Assembly (NCBI RefSeq): GCF_034372165.1
Contig: NZ_CP139698.1
Coordinates: 1,178,001-1,242,000 of the forward strand
Source: Christiangramia sp. OXR-203
Lineage (GTDB): Bacteria; Bacteroidota; Bacteroidia; Flavobacteriales; Flavobacteriaceae
DNA: 64,000 nucleotides
Reading direction: 5' to 3'
Shown: positions 9,476 to 18,071 of the stretch, one piece after another
Numbering within the stretch: the first letter of the stretch is position 1
How the letters are laid out: every line of letters starts with the position of its first letter
Position numbers and translations under genes: made by a program
The notes under the pieces: generated by a model
The model's database searches: none
What the model saw: the letters and a program-made list of their open reading frames with translations, nothing else
What the model was told of the DNA's origin: nothing

Positions 9476-10617
9476 TCACAGAAGAAGAATTATTTACCAG
9501 TATAAGAACTCAGACCGAGAAACAATTTCCGTTTGTCGCTTATCGGAAACCTGGGGAAAATAGTGTAAAGCTGATCTGTCAAACCTCTGCGGAAAGCTAT
9601 AGTGGCGAAGGCCTGGACACGCCGGGATTTGTATTTGCTGCCTTTGATTCTCTGAATCAATCCCTGCTTATTCCTATTGCTGAAGCTGAAGTTTCTAATT
9701 GTAATTACGAAAACCGACCAGTAAGTCAGCCAGTTCCGCCACAGCCTGAACAACCTATGCCAACAAGGAATTCTCAGGACCAGATAAAGCATGAACAATT
9801 AGTGCAGTCTGGGATCGACCAGATCAAAAATAGCAGTATTGATAAGATCGTACTAGCGAGAGCTGAAAAGGTAAATGTTCACGATCCCGATCCCATTCCC
9901 ATTTTCAGAAGATTACTCGACAGGTATGAGGAGGCTTTCGTCTATTTCTGGTATCATCCGGAAACCGGCACCTGGATGGGCGCTACTCCGGAAACTCTTC
10001 TACATTCTGAGCGTGACAGATTTAAGACGATGGCTCTTGCCGGCACCCAGCTTTTCGAAGAAGGTTCGGAAATTATCTGGCGTAAAAAGGAAATTGAAGA
10101 GCAGGCTATTGTCACCAGCTATATCGACAAAGAATTGCAAAAGATTTCAGAAGTAAAAGAACTGAAGATCGGAGAGCCTTATAATGTAAGAGCAGGAAAC
10201 CTGTTACATATAAGAACCGATATTCAGGGGTCTTTTGATTCCAGTTCTGCACTTTCAAGAATCGTGACGGCGCTTCATCCAACACCGGCGATCTGTGGTA
10301 TACCGAAAGCTGAGGCACTACAATTTATTCTTCAGAATGAAGAAATGGACAGAGAATATTATAGTGGATATCTGGGCGAAGTTCAACTCAGCAAGGAAGT
10401 GAAGAGGAATTCTAACCGAAGAAATCAGGAAAATCAGCAATTTGCTTCGATTTCCAGAGTTTCTAACTTGTATGTAAATCTTCGCTGCATGAAACTGGAA
10501 CAGGATATCGCAAAGATTTTTGTGGGTGGTGGCATCACTAAAGATTCCAATGCAGGTGAAGAATGGCATGAGACGGTAAATAAATCTGTCACCATGCGTA
10601 GGGTTCTTGTTAAATAA
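9472..10617 (+). CDS. menF: Isochorismate synthase
   Basis: 381 residues. It converts chorismate to isochorismate, the first step toward menaquinone. Family motifs are visible: KIVLARAEKV near residue 124, GATPETLL near 165, LHPTPAICGIPKAEA near 270, the REYYSGYLGEV segment and IFVGGGIT near the end. The 4-bp overlap with menI indicates coupling. It belongs to the menaquinone rather than a siderophore pathway because menD lies directly downstream and no DHB genes are present. Confidence 0.92.
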   Translation: MITEEELFTSIRTQTEKQFPFVAYRKPGENSVKLICQTSAESYSGEGLDTPGFVFAAFDSLNQSLLIPIAEAEVSNCNYENRPVSQPVPPQPEQPMPTRNSQDQIKHEQLVQSGIDQIKNSSIDKIVLARAEKVNVHDPDPIPIFRRLLDRYEEAFVYFWYHPETGTWMGATPETLLHSERDRFKTMALAGTQLFEEGSEIIWRKKEIEEQAIVTSYIDKELQKISEVKELKIGEPYNVRAGNLLHIRTDIQGSFDSSSALSRIVTALHPTPAICGIPKAEALQFILQNEEMDREYYSGYLGEVQLSKEVKRNSNRRNQENQQFASISRVSNLYVNLRCMKLEQDIAKIFVGGGITKDSNAGEEWHETVNKSVTMRRVLVK

Positions 10618-10630
10618 GCTTCAAAAACTC

Positions 10631-10660
10631 TTTCCAGCTTAGACGTAAATACTAATTTTG
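10631..10660 (+). promoter_or_regulatory. Promoter of menD
   Basis: TTT at 10631-10633, 19 bases, TAATTTTG at 10653-10660: a good Bacteroidetes-type -33/-7 pair with one mismatch. The predicted start site lies only a few bases before the menD ATG at 10668, so the transcript would be nearly leaderless. menD may thus have its own promoter besides read-through from menF. Confidence 0.5.
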
Positions 10661-10667
10661 GGAGTCT

Positions 10668-12401
10668 ATGAAATATTCAAAAATTCCGGTAGCGAGATCT
10701 GTGGTAGCTCTTTGTGTTGCCAAGAATATAAAACATGTAGTAATTTCACCAGGTTCGAGAAATGCGCCCTTAACGATCGGTTTTACGCATCATGATGATA
10801 TTACAGCTTATAGTATTGTAGATGAACGCTGTGCAGCATTTTTCGCACTGGGAATTGCTCAACAGAAAAGGACTCCTGTGGCACTGGTATGTACTTCAGG
10901 TTCAGCACTGCTAAATTATTATCCGGCGATCGCTGAAGCATTTTATAGTGATATTCCATTGGTGGTAATTTCCGCAGATCGTCCCATAGAGCGTATTGAT
11001 ATTGGTGATGGACAAACCATCAGGCAGAAGAACGTTTTCGAAAATCATATCCTGTATTCTGCCAATCTCTATTCTGAACTGGTACTGGAACATCAATCTG
11101 AAGACGTCAAGCTTCAGCAGAAACAATTTGAAGCACGTAAACATAACGAACGGGAAATTAACCTGGCTTTAAATAAGGCGATAGAGGATAAAGGGCCTGT
11201 TCATATTAACGTGCCTTTCTACGAACCACTATATGATACGGTACAACATATAGAAGTAGATCCTTTACAGATCCTTCCCGAGCTAAATGAGAAACACTAT
11301 TCAGAAGCACAATTGAACAGCTATGTACAGGAGTGGAATAGCGCCAAACGTAAGATGGTGATCGTCGGGGTGGCCCAGCCAAACCTTATAGAACAGCGGT
11401 TTCTTGATATGCTGGCTAAAGATCCCAGCGTGATCGTTTTTACTGAAACCACATCGAATATTCATCACCCAGATTTTTTTACCAGGATCGATACTTTGGT
11501 AGGACCTATTGAAAAGGAAGGAAATAAAGAGGAATTATTCAGAAAATTGCAACCTGATATTTTGCTCACTTTCGGCGGAATGATCGTTTCAAAAAAGATC
11601 AAAAACTTTCTGAGAAATTATAGTCCTAAGCATCACTGGCATGTAGATTCTAAAAAGGCCTATAATACCTTCTTTTGTTTGAACAAACATTTTGAGACAG
11701 AAGTAAATGATTTCTTTCACTCATTCATGCCACTTACTGAGACAGTTGCCAGCGATTATGGAAATTTCTGGAAAGATATAAAATCCAACAGGCAGAATCG
11801 TCATGAAGAATATATGTCTGAGATTCCTTATTCAGATCTTAAAGCGATGCAATTGATCGTGCCAGAGGTGCCAGATCACAGTATCGTGCATTTCGCGAAT
11901 AGTTCTACCATTAGATATGCGCAGTTGTTTGAATGGGATCGAAGTCTGAACACTTTTTGTAATCGAGGAACCAGTGGGATCGATGGTAGTACATCAACTT
12001 CTGTTGGAGCAGCAGTAGCTTCAGATAAACCTGTTCTGTTCATAACTGGTGATCTAAGCTTTTTCTATGACAGCAATGCACTTTGGAATGATCATATACC
12101 ATCCAATTACCGCATAATTTTACTGAATAATAGTGGTGGAGGTATTTTCAGAATATTGCCGGGAAATAAAGATTCAGAGAATTTTGATACGTATTTCGAA
12201 ACTACTCATGAATTGCAGGCGAAACCTGTTTGTGAGCTGTACGGTATTGACTATTCGAAAGCTGCCAATGAACAGGAAATAGAGGATGAATTGAAAGCTT
12301 TCTTTGATACTTCTGAGAAACCTAAACTGCTTGAAATTTTTACTCCGCGTAAAATGAACGATAAGGTATTGCTGGAATATTTTAGTTTTATGAAATCTTA
12401 G
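10668..12401 (+). CDS. menD: SEPHCHC synthase (2-succinyl-5-enolpyruvyl-6-hydroxy-3-cyclohexene-1-carboxylate synthase)
   Basis: 577 residues, normal for MenD. The thiamine diphosphate enzyme joins isochorismate and 2-oxoglutarate in menaquinone synthesis. Visible features: SPGSRNAPLTIGF at the N-terminal pyrimidine-binding domain, the TSGSALLNYYPAIAEA stretch with the activating Glu region, NRGTSGIDGSTSTSVGAA, and the metal/ThDP motif GDLSFFYDSNALWN leading to NNSGGGIF. Cytosolic. It follows menF by 50 bp and may also be transcribed from its own promoter. Confidence 0.96.
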   Translation: MKYSKIPVARSVVALCVAKNIKHVVISPGSRNAPLTIGFTHHDDITAYSIVDERCAAFFALGIAQQKRTPVALVCTSGSALLNYYPAIAEAFYSDIPLVVISADRPIERIDIGDGQTIRQKNVFENHILYSANLYSELVLEHQSEDVKLQQKQFEARKHNEREINLALNKAIEDKGPVHINVPFYEPLYDTVQHIEVDPLQILPELNEKHYSEAQLNSYVQEWNSAKRKMVIVGVAQPNLIEQRFLDMLAKDPSVIVFTETTSNIHHPDFFTRIDTLVGPIEKEGNKEELFRKLQPDILLTFGGMIVSKKIKNFLRNYSPKHHWHVDSKKAYNTFFCLNKHFETEVNDFFHSFMPLTETVASDYGNFWKDIKSNRQNRHEEYMSEIPYSDLKAMQLIVPEVPDHSIVHFANSSTIRYAQLFEWDRSLNTFCNRGTSGIDGSTSTSVGAAVASDKPVLFITGDLSFFYDSNALWNDHIPSNYRIILLNNSGGGIFRILPGNKDSENFDTYFETTHELQAKPVCELYGIDYSKAANEQEIEDELKAFFDTSEKPKLLEIFTPRKMNDKVLLEYFSFMKS

Positions 12402-12469
12402 TCGGCTGCTATAGGCTTCTTTTTTACTTTTTTATTAACTTACCTGAGCTAAAACTTAAAATTTAGATC

Positions 12470-12814
12470 ATGAGTAAACTTGATGAAAAAGTAGGTCAGT
12501 ATATCGATGACCTTAAAACCAAAGTGGGAGAGGATAATCCTGATGTGGATCTTCTGCGGAAACTGGCTCAATCCATGGGTCCAAGTATTTATAACGCCGA
12601 TGCTGAAACTGTTGCGGCTTCCAGTAAATCTGAAGTTGAAACAGTAAAGAACAACTTCGTTATGAAAAAACTTGGAGTGACTGATGGAGAGAAGGCAGAC
12701 GAAGCGATCGATCAGGTGATGGAAAAGTATGGAAAATCAAATCGTAATAAATACAGAGTGGTAATTTACTATCTTCTAACCAAGCATTTTGGTAAAGAAA
12801 GTATGTACAAATAA
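12470..12814 (+). CDS. DUF2853 family small protein
   Basis: 114 residues, soluble, mostly helical and charged, starting MSKLDEKVGQYIDDLKTKVG. The sequence and length match the DUF2853 family common in Bacteroidetes, for which no function is established. It follows menD by 68 bp and ends before a strong terminator. No catalytic motif is evident. Confidence 0.75.
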   Translation: MSKLDEKVGQYIDDLKTKVGEDNPDVDLLRKLAQSMGPSIYNADAETVAASSKSEVETVKNNFVMKKLGVTDGEKADEAIDQVMEKYGKSNRNKYRVVIYYLLTKHFGKESMYK

Positions 12815-12836
12815 GCTACTTCAACCATATATAAAG

Positions 12837-12873
12837 ATCCGTTTGTGTGATAATCTCATAAACGGATTTTTTT
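12837..12873 (+). terminator. Terminator after the DUF2853 gene
   Basis: ATCCGTTT, a 15-base loop, AAACGGAT, then a T run: 8-bp stem. It closes the menI-menF-menD-DUF2853 unit. Confidence 0.75.
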
Positions 12874-12896
12874 ATTGCTGATTAACAGTATCTTTG
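12867..12896 (+). promoter_or_regulatory. Promoter of the S1-domain protein gene
   Basis: TTT at 12867-12869, 19 bases, TATCTTTG at 12889-12896, matching TTG-N19-TAnnTTTG with one mismatch. The -33 element overlaps the T run of the preceding terminator. The leader would be about 14 nt. Confidence 0.55.
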
Positions 12897-12915
12897 TATG
12901 CTAAATTTTTAGACT

Positions 12916-13764
12916 ATGATCAGGTTAGGAGAATACCATGAATTAAGTATTATTAGAGAAAGTGATCACGGTGTGTATCTTGAGAATGATGCCGGTGATG
13001 AGGTGCTTTTGCCTAATAAATACGTTCCTGAAACCTGGATGGTCTATGATAAGATCAATGTTTTTGTGTACTTGGATCATTCAGAAAGACCGGTAGCAAC
13101 AACTTTGAAACCTAAGATCAAGTTAGATCAATTTGAAAGTCTTACCTGTGTTGAGGTTAGTAAATTCGGGGCATTCCTGGATTGGGGACTGGAGAAGCAT
13201 CTTTTTGTTCCATTTAAGGAACAGGTGATCCCTATGCAAAAAGGAGAGCGCTATCTTGTGTTCTGTTACCTGGATCTTGAAACAGAACGACTTACTGCAT
13301 CTTCCAAAGTACATGCATTTCTTGATAATTCTGAACTTACCGTGGAACCATTTGAAGAGGTGGATCTAATCGTAAGTAACGAAACCGACCTTGGTTTTAA
13401 TGTGATCATTAACCAGTTGCACTTAGGTTTGATCTATCACGATGAAGTCTTTAAAAAATTGCGAATTGGTGATTCTCTAAGAGGTTTCATCAAGAAAATA
13501 AGAATAGATAATAAGATCGATATCATGTTGCAAAGGCCGGGATATCGAAGTATCGAGCCAAATGCTCAGAAAATTCTTGATAAGCTCGAGTCTTCCGGTA
13601 GTTTTATTGATCTAACAGATAAGTCTGATCCTGCAGATATCAAATCCAGATTGCAAATGAGCAAAAAGAGCTTTAAAAAAGCAATTGGTAGCCTTTACAA
13701 GAACAGGCAAATCGATCTGAATGAAGACGGAATCACTTTAAAAGAGGAAGAGCAGGATCAATAG
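12916..13764 (+). CDS. S1 RNA-binding domain protein, CvfB-like
   Basis: 282 residues. Domain order fits CvfB/YitL proteins: an N-terminal OB-like part (residues 1-60), S1 domains around 65-135 (FESLTCVEVSKFGAFLDWGL) and 140-215, and a C-terminal winged helix around 235-275 (SRLQMSKKSFKKAIGSLYKN). Family members bind RNA; some affect virulence gene expression in Gram-positive bacteria, but no role is established in Bacteroidetes. The 3' end overlaps the convergent secreted-protein gene by 7 bp. Confidence 0.85.
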   Translation: MIRLGEYHELSIIRESDHGVYLENDAGDEVLLPNKYVPETWMVYDKINVFVYLDHSERPVATTLKPKIKLDQFESLTCVEVSKFGAFLDWGLEKHLFVPFKEQVIPMQKGERYLVFCYLDLETERLTASSKVHAFLDNSELTVEPFEEVDLIVSNETDLGFNVIINQLHLGLIYHDEVFKKLRIGDSLRGFIKKIRIDNKIDIMLQRPGYRSIEPNAQKILDKLESSGSFIDLTDKSDPADIKSRLQMSKKSFKKAIGSLYKNRQIDLNEDGITLKEEEQDQ

Positions 13765-14213
13765 ATATATCGATACGGAGTATTATATCTTCTCACTCCA
13801 TAACTACGCTGATTGTAATTGTTCAGGAAAGGATTGTAGAATGGGTTGCTAAAAGAATCATTTCTATCTCTAGTCTGGATATTTCCCGTTACTTCAAATA
13901 TTTTCTTTTCTCTGGTTCTCTGCGGAAGCGGAGATCCAAGGTCAATTTCGCGGGTAATTTTATTTCTATTTGATTTGTCTATGATCGCCAGCATATCGAT
14001 CTGGTCTTTCTGAATATCATTCCGCAGATGCATAAAAGAACCATCAGAAATATTAAATTCTGAAGGTTGCTGCCAGTTAAAACTGAAATCTTTCCAGTCG
14101 TTTTGGATACCACGATTGCCAATTTCGAAGTCCTCACGATCCCAATACCCGAATTCCTGGGCAGAAGTACTAAAACCTGCCAGCAAAAAAAGTAGGATGT
14201 AAAGAATTCTCAT
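13758..14213 (-). CDS. Secreted hypothetical protein
   Basis: 151 residues. A signal peptide of about 18 residues ends at STSAQ (SPI type, no Cys). The mature part is rich in Asp, Asn, Arg and aromatic residues and ends with a Tyr-rich tail (RRYNTPYRYIY). No family is recognised. It converges on and overlaps the CvfB-like gene by 7 bp, and diverges from the DUF2059 gene. Likely periplasmic or surface-exposed. Confidence 0.7.
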   Translation of the reverse strand: MRILYILLFLLAGFSTSAQEFGYWDREDFEIGNRGIQNDWKDFSFNWQQPSEFNISDGSFMHLRNDIQKDQIDMLAIIDKSNRNKITREIDLGSPLPQRTREKKIFEVTGNIQTRDRNDSFSNPFYNPFLNNYNQRSYGVRRYNTPYRYIY

Positions 14214-14345
14214 GATCAGTTTTTTCTGAAGAATATCAAAAATGGTGCAAAAACATTAAATATGTTCCAATTCTTTTAGAAATTATTGAAACAGTTTTGT
14301 AAAAACGATTATTTTCACTTCCAAATTATAAAATCGAACACAAAT

Positions 14346-14753
14346 ATGAAAAAATTAATATTAAGTATCGGAGTTGCGTTTATAGGATTTTCCTCTATGG
14401 CGCAGGAGCAAATGACTTCAGAAGAAACAAAAGCGATTAAATTAATAGAGCTTACTTCAGGTCAGCAATTTGATATCATGACCGAGCCGATCGTGAAAAT
14501 GGTTGCTGAAGACAAAAGAGAAGAATTTAAGAAAGAACTTTCTGCCAGCACTGAGGAATTGTATAAGAAAATGGCGGTGATCTATACTGAAAAGTTTACA
14601 GAAGAAGAACTTGATGAGATTCTTGCATTCTATGCTACACCGGTAGGGGAGAAGATGGTTGAACTTACTCCAGACATTACGAAAAAAGCCATGGAGATAG
14701 GCCAGGCCTGGGGAATGGAATTACAACCTATGATGGCAAAATATATGCAATAA
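14346..14753 (+). CDS. DUF2059-domain periplasmic protein
   Basis: 135 residues from the ATG at 14346 (MKKLILSIGV), which places a signal peptide ending SSMAQ at the true N-terminus; an in-frame start 60 bp upstream would put 20 hydrophilic residues before it and is rejected. The mature part contains the DUF2059 signature AVIYTEKFTEEELDEILAFY followed by ATPVGEKM. Function of the family is unknown. A strong terminator separates it from menB. Confidence 0.85.
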   Translation: MKKLILSIGVAFIGFSSMAQEQMTSEETKAIKLIELTSGQQFDIMTEPIVKMVAEDKREEFKKELSASTEELYKKMAVIYTEKFTEEELDEILAFYATPVGEKMVELTPDITKKAMEIGQAWGMELQPMMAKYMQ

Positions 14754-14773
14754 TCATTTCTTGAGTATGATCT

Positions 14774-14802
14774 AAACCTGTTCCCTGGAACAGGTTTTTT
14801 TA
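14774..14802 (+). terminator. Terminator between DUF2059 gene and menB
   Basis: AAACCTGTTCC, CT, GGAACAGGTTT with a T run. The inner pairs must open to form a loop, leaving about 9 bp of stem. Confidence 0.8.
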
Positions 14803-14808
14803 TCTACT

Positions 14809-14838
14809 TTCTGAAGTGAACTTAAAACTTTATTTTTA
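14809..14838 (+). promoter_or_regulatory. Promoter of menB
   Basis: TTC at 14809-14811, 19 bases, TATTTTTA at 14831-14838, each element one base off the Bacteroidetes consensus. A leader of about 10 nt precedes the menB ATG. Confidence 0.45.
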
Positions 14839-14853
14839 CTGAAAACTATTTGT

Positions 14854-15693
14854 ATGGCTACGATAAACTGGAAAACAGTACGTGAATATGATGATATAAC
14901 TTACAAGAAGGCAGATGGGGTTGCAAGAATTGCATTCAACCGACCTGATGTTAGAAACGCTTTCAGACCAAAAACAACTTCAGAGCTTCTGCATGCTTTT
15001 CAGGATGCACATGAAGATACTTCTATTGGAGTGGTACTACTTTCCGCTGAAGGACCTTCTACAAAAGATGGAAAATGGGCATTTTGCAGTGGAGGAGACC
15101 AGAAAGCGAGAGGTCACCAGGGTTATGTTGGTGAGGATGGCTATCATAGACTGAATATTCTTGAAGTACAGCGCTTAATTAGATTTATGCCAAAAGCAGT
15201 GATCTGTGTGGTTCCCGGTTGGGCAGTAGGTGGAGGTCACAGTTTACATGTGGTCTGCGATCTTACGCTGGCTTCTAAGGAACATGCGATCTTTAAGCAG
15301 ACAGATGCAGACGTCACCAGTTTTGACGCCGGATATGGCTCTGCATACCTTGCAAAGATGGTGGGACAGAAAAAGGCCAGAGAGATCTTCTTTTTAGGAA
15401 GAAACTATTCTGCTCAGGAAGCTTATGAAATGGGAATGGTGAATGCCGTGATCCCACATGAGGAGCTTGAAACTACCGCATTTGAATGGGCACAGGAAAT
15501 TTTAGCAAAATCACCGACCTCTATCAAAATGCTGAAATTCGCCATGAATCTAACCGATGATGGGATGGTAGGGCAGCAGGTATTTGCCGGAGAAGTCACT
15601 AGACTGGCTTATATGACAGATGAAGCTAAGGAAGGTAGAGATGCATTCTTAGAGAAAAGAAAACCGAATTTCGAAAAGAAGTGGATTCCATAG
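14854..15693 (+). CDS. menB: 1,4-dihydroxy-2-naphthoyl-CoA synthase
   Basis: 279 residues, a crotonase-fold enzyme closing the second ring of menaquinone from O-succinylbenzoyl-CoA. Diagnostic stretches: IAFNRPDVRNAFRPKT, CSGGDQKARGHQGYVGEDGY, the oxyanion motif WAVGGGHSLHVVCD, the TDADVTSFDAGYGSAYLAK segment with the catalytic Asp/bicarbonate site region, and a C-terminal KRKPNFEKKWIP. It stands apart from menI-F-D with its own promoter; menA, menC and menE are not in the window. Confidence 0.96.
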   Translation: MATINWKTVREYDDITYKKADGVARIAFNRPDVRNAFRPKTTSELLHAFQDAHEDTSIGVVLLSAEGPSTKDGKWAFCSGGDQKARGHQGYVGEDGYHRLNILEVQRLIRFMPKAVICVVPGWAVGGGHSLHVVCDLTLASKEHAIFKQTDADVTSFDAGYGSAYLAKMVGQKKAREIFFLGRNYSAQEAYEMGMVNAVIPHEELETTAFEWAQEILAKSPTSIKMLKFAMNLTDDGMVGQQVFAGEVTRLAYMTDEAKEGRDAFLEKRKPNFEKKWIP

Positions 15694-15750
15694 AGAATTC
15701 ACGCAACCATTTCAGGAAAAGAACGTCTTTATAGCAGAACTAAATTTTAG

Positions 15751-16317
15751 ATGATTATGAGATTCTCCAAAATAATATACAGATTCTTTGTTCTATTTCT
15801 AACAGTTGTAAGCTTTAGCTCATGTAGTAGCGATGACAATTCTGATAGTGAAAAGGAATTCGTTGGTGAAAGTGGCATCAATTCTTCAGAAAGCAAAGAT
15901 CTATGGCTTTCATTGAAAAGTACTAATAAGGATAGTTATAAGTATACCATAGAAACAGCATCCTGGACAGGCTTCGCTACTTCAACTACAATTAAGGTTG
16001 AAAATGGGGAAGTGGTAAGTAGAGAATTTATCTCTACCCAGCCCCAGGAAGAGAATCCAGCCGAAACTGAAATTGTAGAAGAATATATAGAAACAGAATC
16101 TGATCTTGGAACTCATGAGAGTGGAGCAGATATTCTGACCATAGATGAACTATATAGCCTTTGTTTTGCAGAGTATCTGACTGTAGATACTGATTCCAAC
16201 CTTATATATTTTGATACTACTTCTGAAGGAGTTATCAATACTTGTGGCTATGTAAATAAGAATTGTGCAGATGATTGTTTTGTTGGTTTTAAGCTGACTG
16301 ACTTTACCTGGTTATAG
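15751..16317 (+). CDS. Lipoprotein of unknown function, Cys-rich end
   Basis: 188 residues; the start may also be the second ATG at 15757. The signal peptide ends SFSSC, so the protein is a lipoprotein. The mature part contains a DSYKYTIETASWTGF segment reminiscent of small secreted proteins that bind through a Tyr-rich sheet, and four cysteines near the end (CGYVNKNCADDC). No family is assigned with confidence. It lies 57 bp after menB without a clear terminator. Confidence 0.7.
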   Translation: MIMRFSKIIYRFFVLFLTVVSFSSCSSDDNSDSEKEFVGESGINSSESKDLWLSLKSTNKDSYKYTIETASWTGFATSTTIKVENGEVVSREFISTQPQEENPAETEIVEEYIETESDLGTHESGADILTIDELYSLCFAEYLTVDTDSNLIYFDTTSEGVINTCGYVNKNCADDCFVGFKLTDFTWL

Positions 16318-16399
16318 GATTATTTAAAACCTGATGTTTAATTATAATTTCACGGTTTTGGGTAAAAACTATATTTTTATACAGACTTAAAACTTCAAT

Positions 16400-16984
16400 A
16401 TGAAAAAGCTGCTTATTCTGATGTCAGTATTTCTGATTTTTGCGTGTTCCGAAGATTCGGATTCAGGAATTCTTGATCAGGAAGTTCTAAAGGAGAAACC
16501 TGAAGTGGTTGAAGAAGCTACTGAGGAAGAAACTGATACCGAATCCGAAGCCGAAAGTGACGCTGACACCGACGATAAGGAAGAAGACTCAGAAACCGAA
16601 ATTGAAGTAGAACTTCCACAAGTTTGGAAATTATTTAAAATGAGCTGTAGTCATACCGAAGAGTGCACAAAGGAGGGAGATGAAATGGATTTCCAGGATA
16701 CTTATACCTTAAGGGAAGATAAAACGGTTGAAAAGATCAGGAGCAGGCAGAATGATACGATAAAGGTAGAAGGAACTTTTAAAGTGACTATATCGTATTA
16801 TGATACTCCGGCTTATACACTGCAATATGATGGAGAACCTACTATAGAGGATATTGAGATCTATTCAAGTTGTATGAGTAGGGAAGAATATCTTTATGTG
16901 ATTCAGGATGACGAAAATATCCTGATAAATACTGTGGATGATTGTGGTGGACCTAGGATGTTCTATAGCAGGGAAGATCAATGA
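16400..16984 (+). CDS. Lipoprotein with acidic linker and lipocalin-like domain
   Basis: 194 residues. The lipobox reads IFACS; Cys16 would be lipidated. Residues about 20-75 are almost pure Glu/Asp/Thr/Ser, a flexible acidic linker. The C-terminal 120 residues begin VWKLFKMSC and contain YTLREDKTVEKIR and GTFKV, a pattern common in lipocalin-like proteins of Bacteroidetes. Four cysteines may form disulfides. Ligand unknown. A bidirectional terminator separates it from the convergent hydrolase. Confidence 0.7.
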   Translation: MKKLLILMSVFLIFACSEDSDSGILDQEVLKEKPEVVEEATEEETDTESEAESDADTDDKEEDSETEIEVELPQVWKLFKMSCSHTEECTKEGDEMDFQDTYTLREDKTVEKIRSRQNDTIKVEGTFKVTISYYDTPAYTLQYDGEPTIEDIEIYSSCMSREEYLYVIQDDENILINTVDDCGGPRMFYSREDQ

Positions 16985-17009
16985 AATCAATGAACTACGA
17001 CCATAGATA

Positions 17010-17041
17010 AAAAAGCCGTGTAGAAATACACGGCTTTTTTA
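17010..17041. terminator. Bidirectional terminator
   Basis: AAAGCCGTGTA, GAAA, TACACGGCTTT with flanking A and T runs; 11-bp stem between two convergent genes. Confidence 0.9.
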
Positions 17042-17060
17042 GTCCTGATATATCTGGAAT

Positions 17061-17936
17061 TTAATACGTTCTTTTAATTAAGTCATCAATTTTTGCTGCA
17101 ATTTCCTCATGAACCTCCTCCTGCAGAAAATGTCTTGATGAAAGCAAATGAGTTTCCTGAGTATCGGTTAATTCCTTCAGTTCTTTGCTGAAATGTTCGT
17201 AGGTTAGAGCCGGATCATCCTCACCCCATACTGCCTGAATTGGATAGTCTACATTTTTCAAAGCAGTCTGTACTAAATTCTGAAATTCTTCAGTTTGGTT
17301 GAAATTTCTCATAAGTTTCAGAAAAGCTTTTCCATCATCTTCTCTTTTCAGAAGATCAACATATGCTTTTATTTCCGCAGAAGAAGAGCAGGAAGAATCA
17401 TTGACGCCCATTTGAGAAAACATAATTGGCCAGGTAGCGTGAGTGATCGAAATTAATTCGGCTTCACCTAAAACTTTTTTCTCGAATGGTCGCATCACCA
17501 GTGGCTTCTTGAAATTCTGAATATTTATCATGGTATTCAGTATAGTAATCGATTGTACCTTTTCAAGATTCTTGGCAGCTAGCGCAAACCCAACAGGACC
17601 ACCAATGTCATGAACAACTAAATGAAACTTTTCAATGTTTAATTCTTTTAGACAGTCTGTAAGGAAGTCGGCGAAATTATTGAATTCATAATTAAAATCT
17701 TCCGGCCTGTCGGTAAGACCAAGTCCGGGAAGATCCACAGATACACCACGACGACCTTTCTCAACTAATGAATCTATAACTTTTCTATATAGAAAGGAGG
17801 AAGTAGGCACCCCATGAACGCAAAGAACCACTTCACCACTTCCTTTGTCCAGAGCGAATGTGTTGATACCGTTAATGTCAAAATATTTCCCTTCTCGTTC
17901 GTGATTTTTGATCACGTCTTCAATTTCCTTACCCAT
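17061..17936 (-). CDS. Alpha/beta-hydrolase with Asp nucleophile (haloalkane dehalogenase/epoxide hydrolase-like)
   Basis: 291 residues, cytosolic. The nucleophile elbow is VHDIGGP with Asp110, as in haloalkane dehalogenases and epoxide hydrolases, rather than Ser. The oxyanion segment is HGVPTSSFLYR (residues 41-51), the acid lies in WGEDDPALT and the catalytic His in SSRHFLQEE. The two usual halide-binding residues are not typical: the Asn/Glu after HG is Val43 and the Trp after the nucleophile is Ile111. Substrate is therefore uncertain; a hydrolase of esters via an Asp intermediate, an epoxide hydrolase or an unusual dehalogenase are all possible. Confidence 0.75.
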   Translation of the reverse strand: MGKEIEDVIKNHEREGKYFDINGINTFALDKGSGEVVLCVHGVPTSSFLYRKVIDSLVEKGRRGVSVDLPGLGLTDRPEDFNYEFNNFADFLTDCLKELNIEKFHLVVHDIGGPVGFALAAKNLEKVQSITILNTMINIQNFKKPLVMRPFEKKVLGEAELISITHATWPIMFSQMGVNDSSCSSSAEIKAYVDLLKREDDGKAFLKLMRNFNQTEEFQNLVQTALKNVDYPIQAVWGEDDPALTYEHFSKELKELTDTQETHLLSSRHFLQEEVHEEIAAKIDDLIKRTY

Positions 17937-18021
17937 AATCTTTATTATTTGAATAATTATAAAGCTACGATCTTAGAAATAAGTCTATCGAAAGCACGTC
18001 TTAAAGTGTGCTTAAAGAAAA

Positions 18022-18050
18022 CAAAAAAGCCGCGAATGAATCGCGGCTTA
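18022..18050 (-). terminator. Terminator of the E1 dehydrogenase gene
   Basis: On the minus strand: AAGCCGCGA, TTCAT, TCGCGGCTT followed by a T run. Located 22 bp after the stop codon. Confidence 0.9.
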
Positions 18051-18071
18051 TACACTAACAGATAGATTTCA

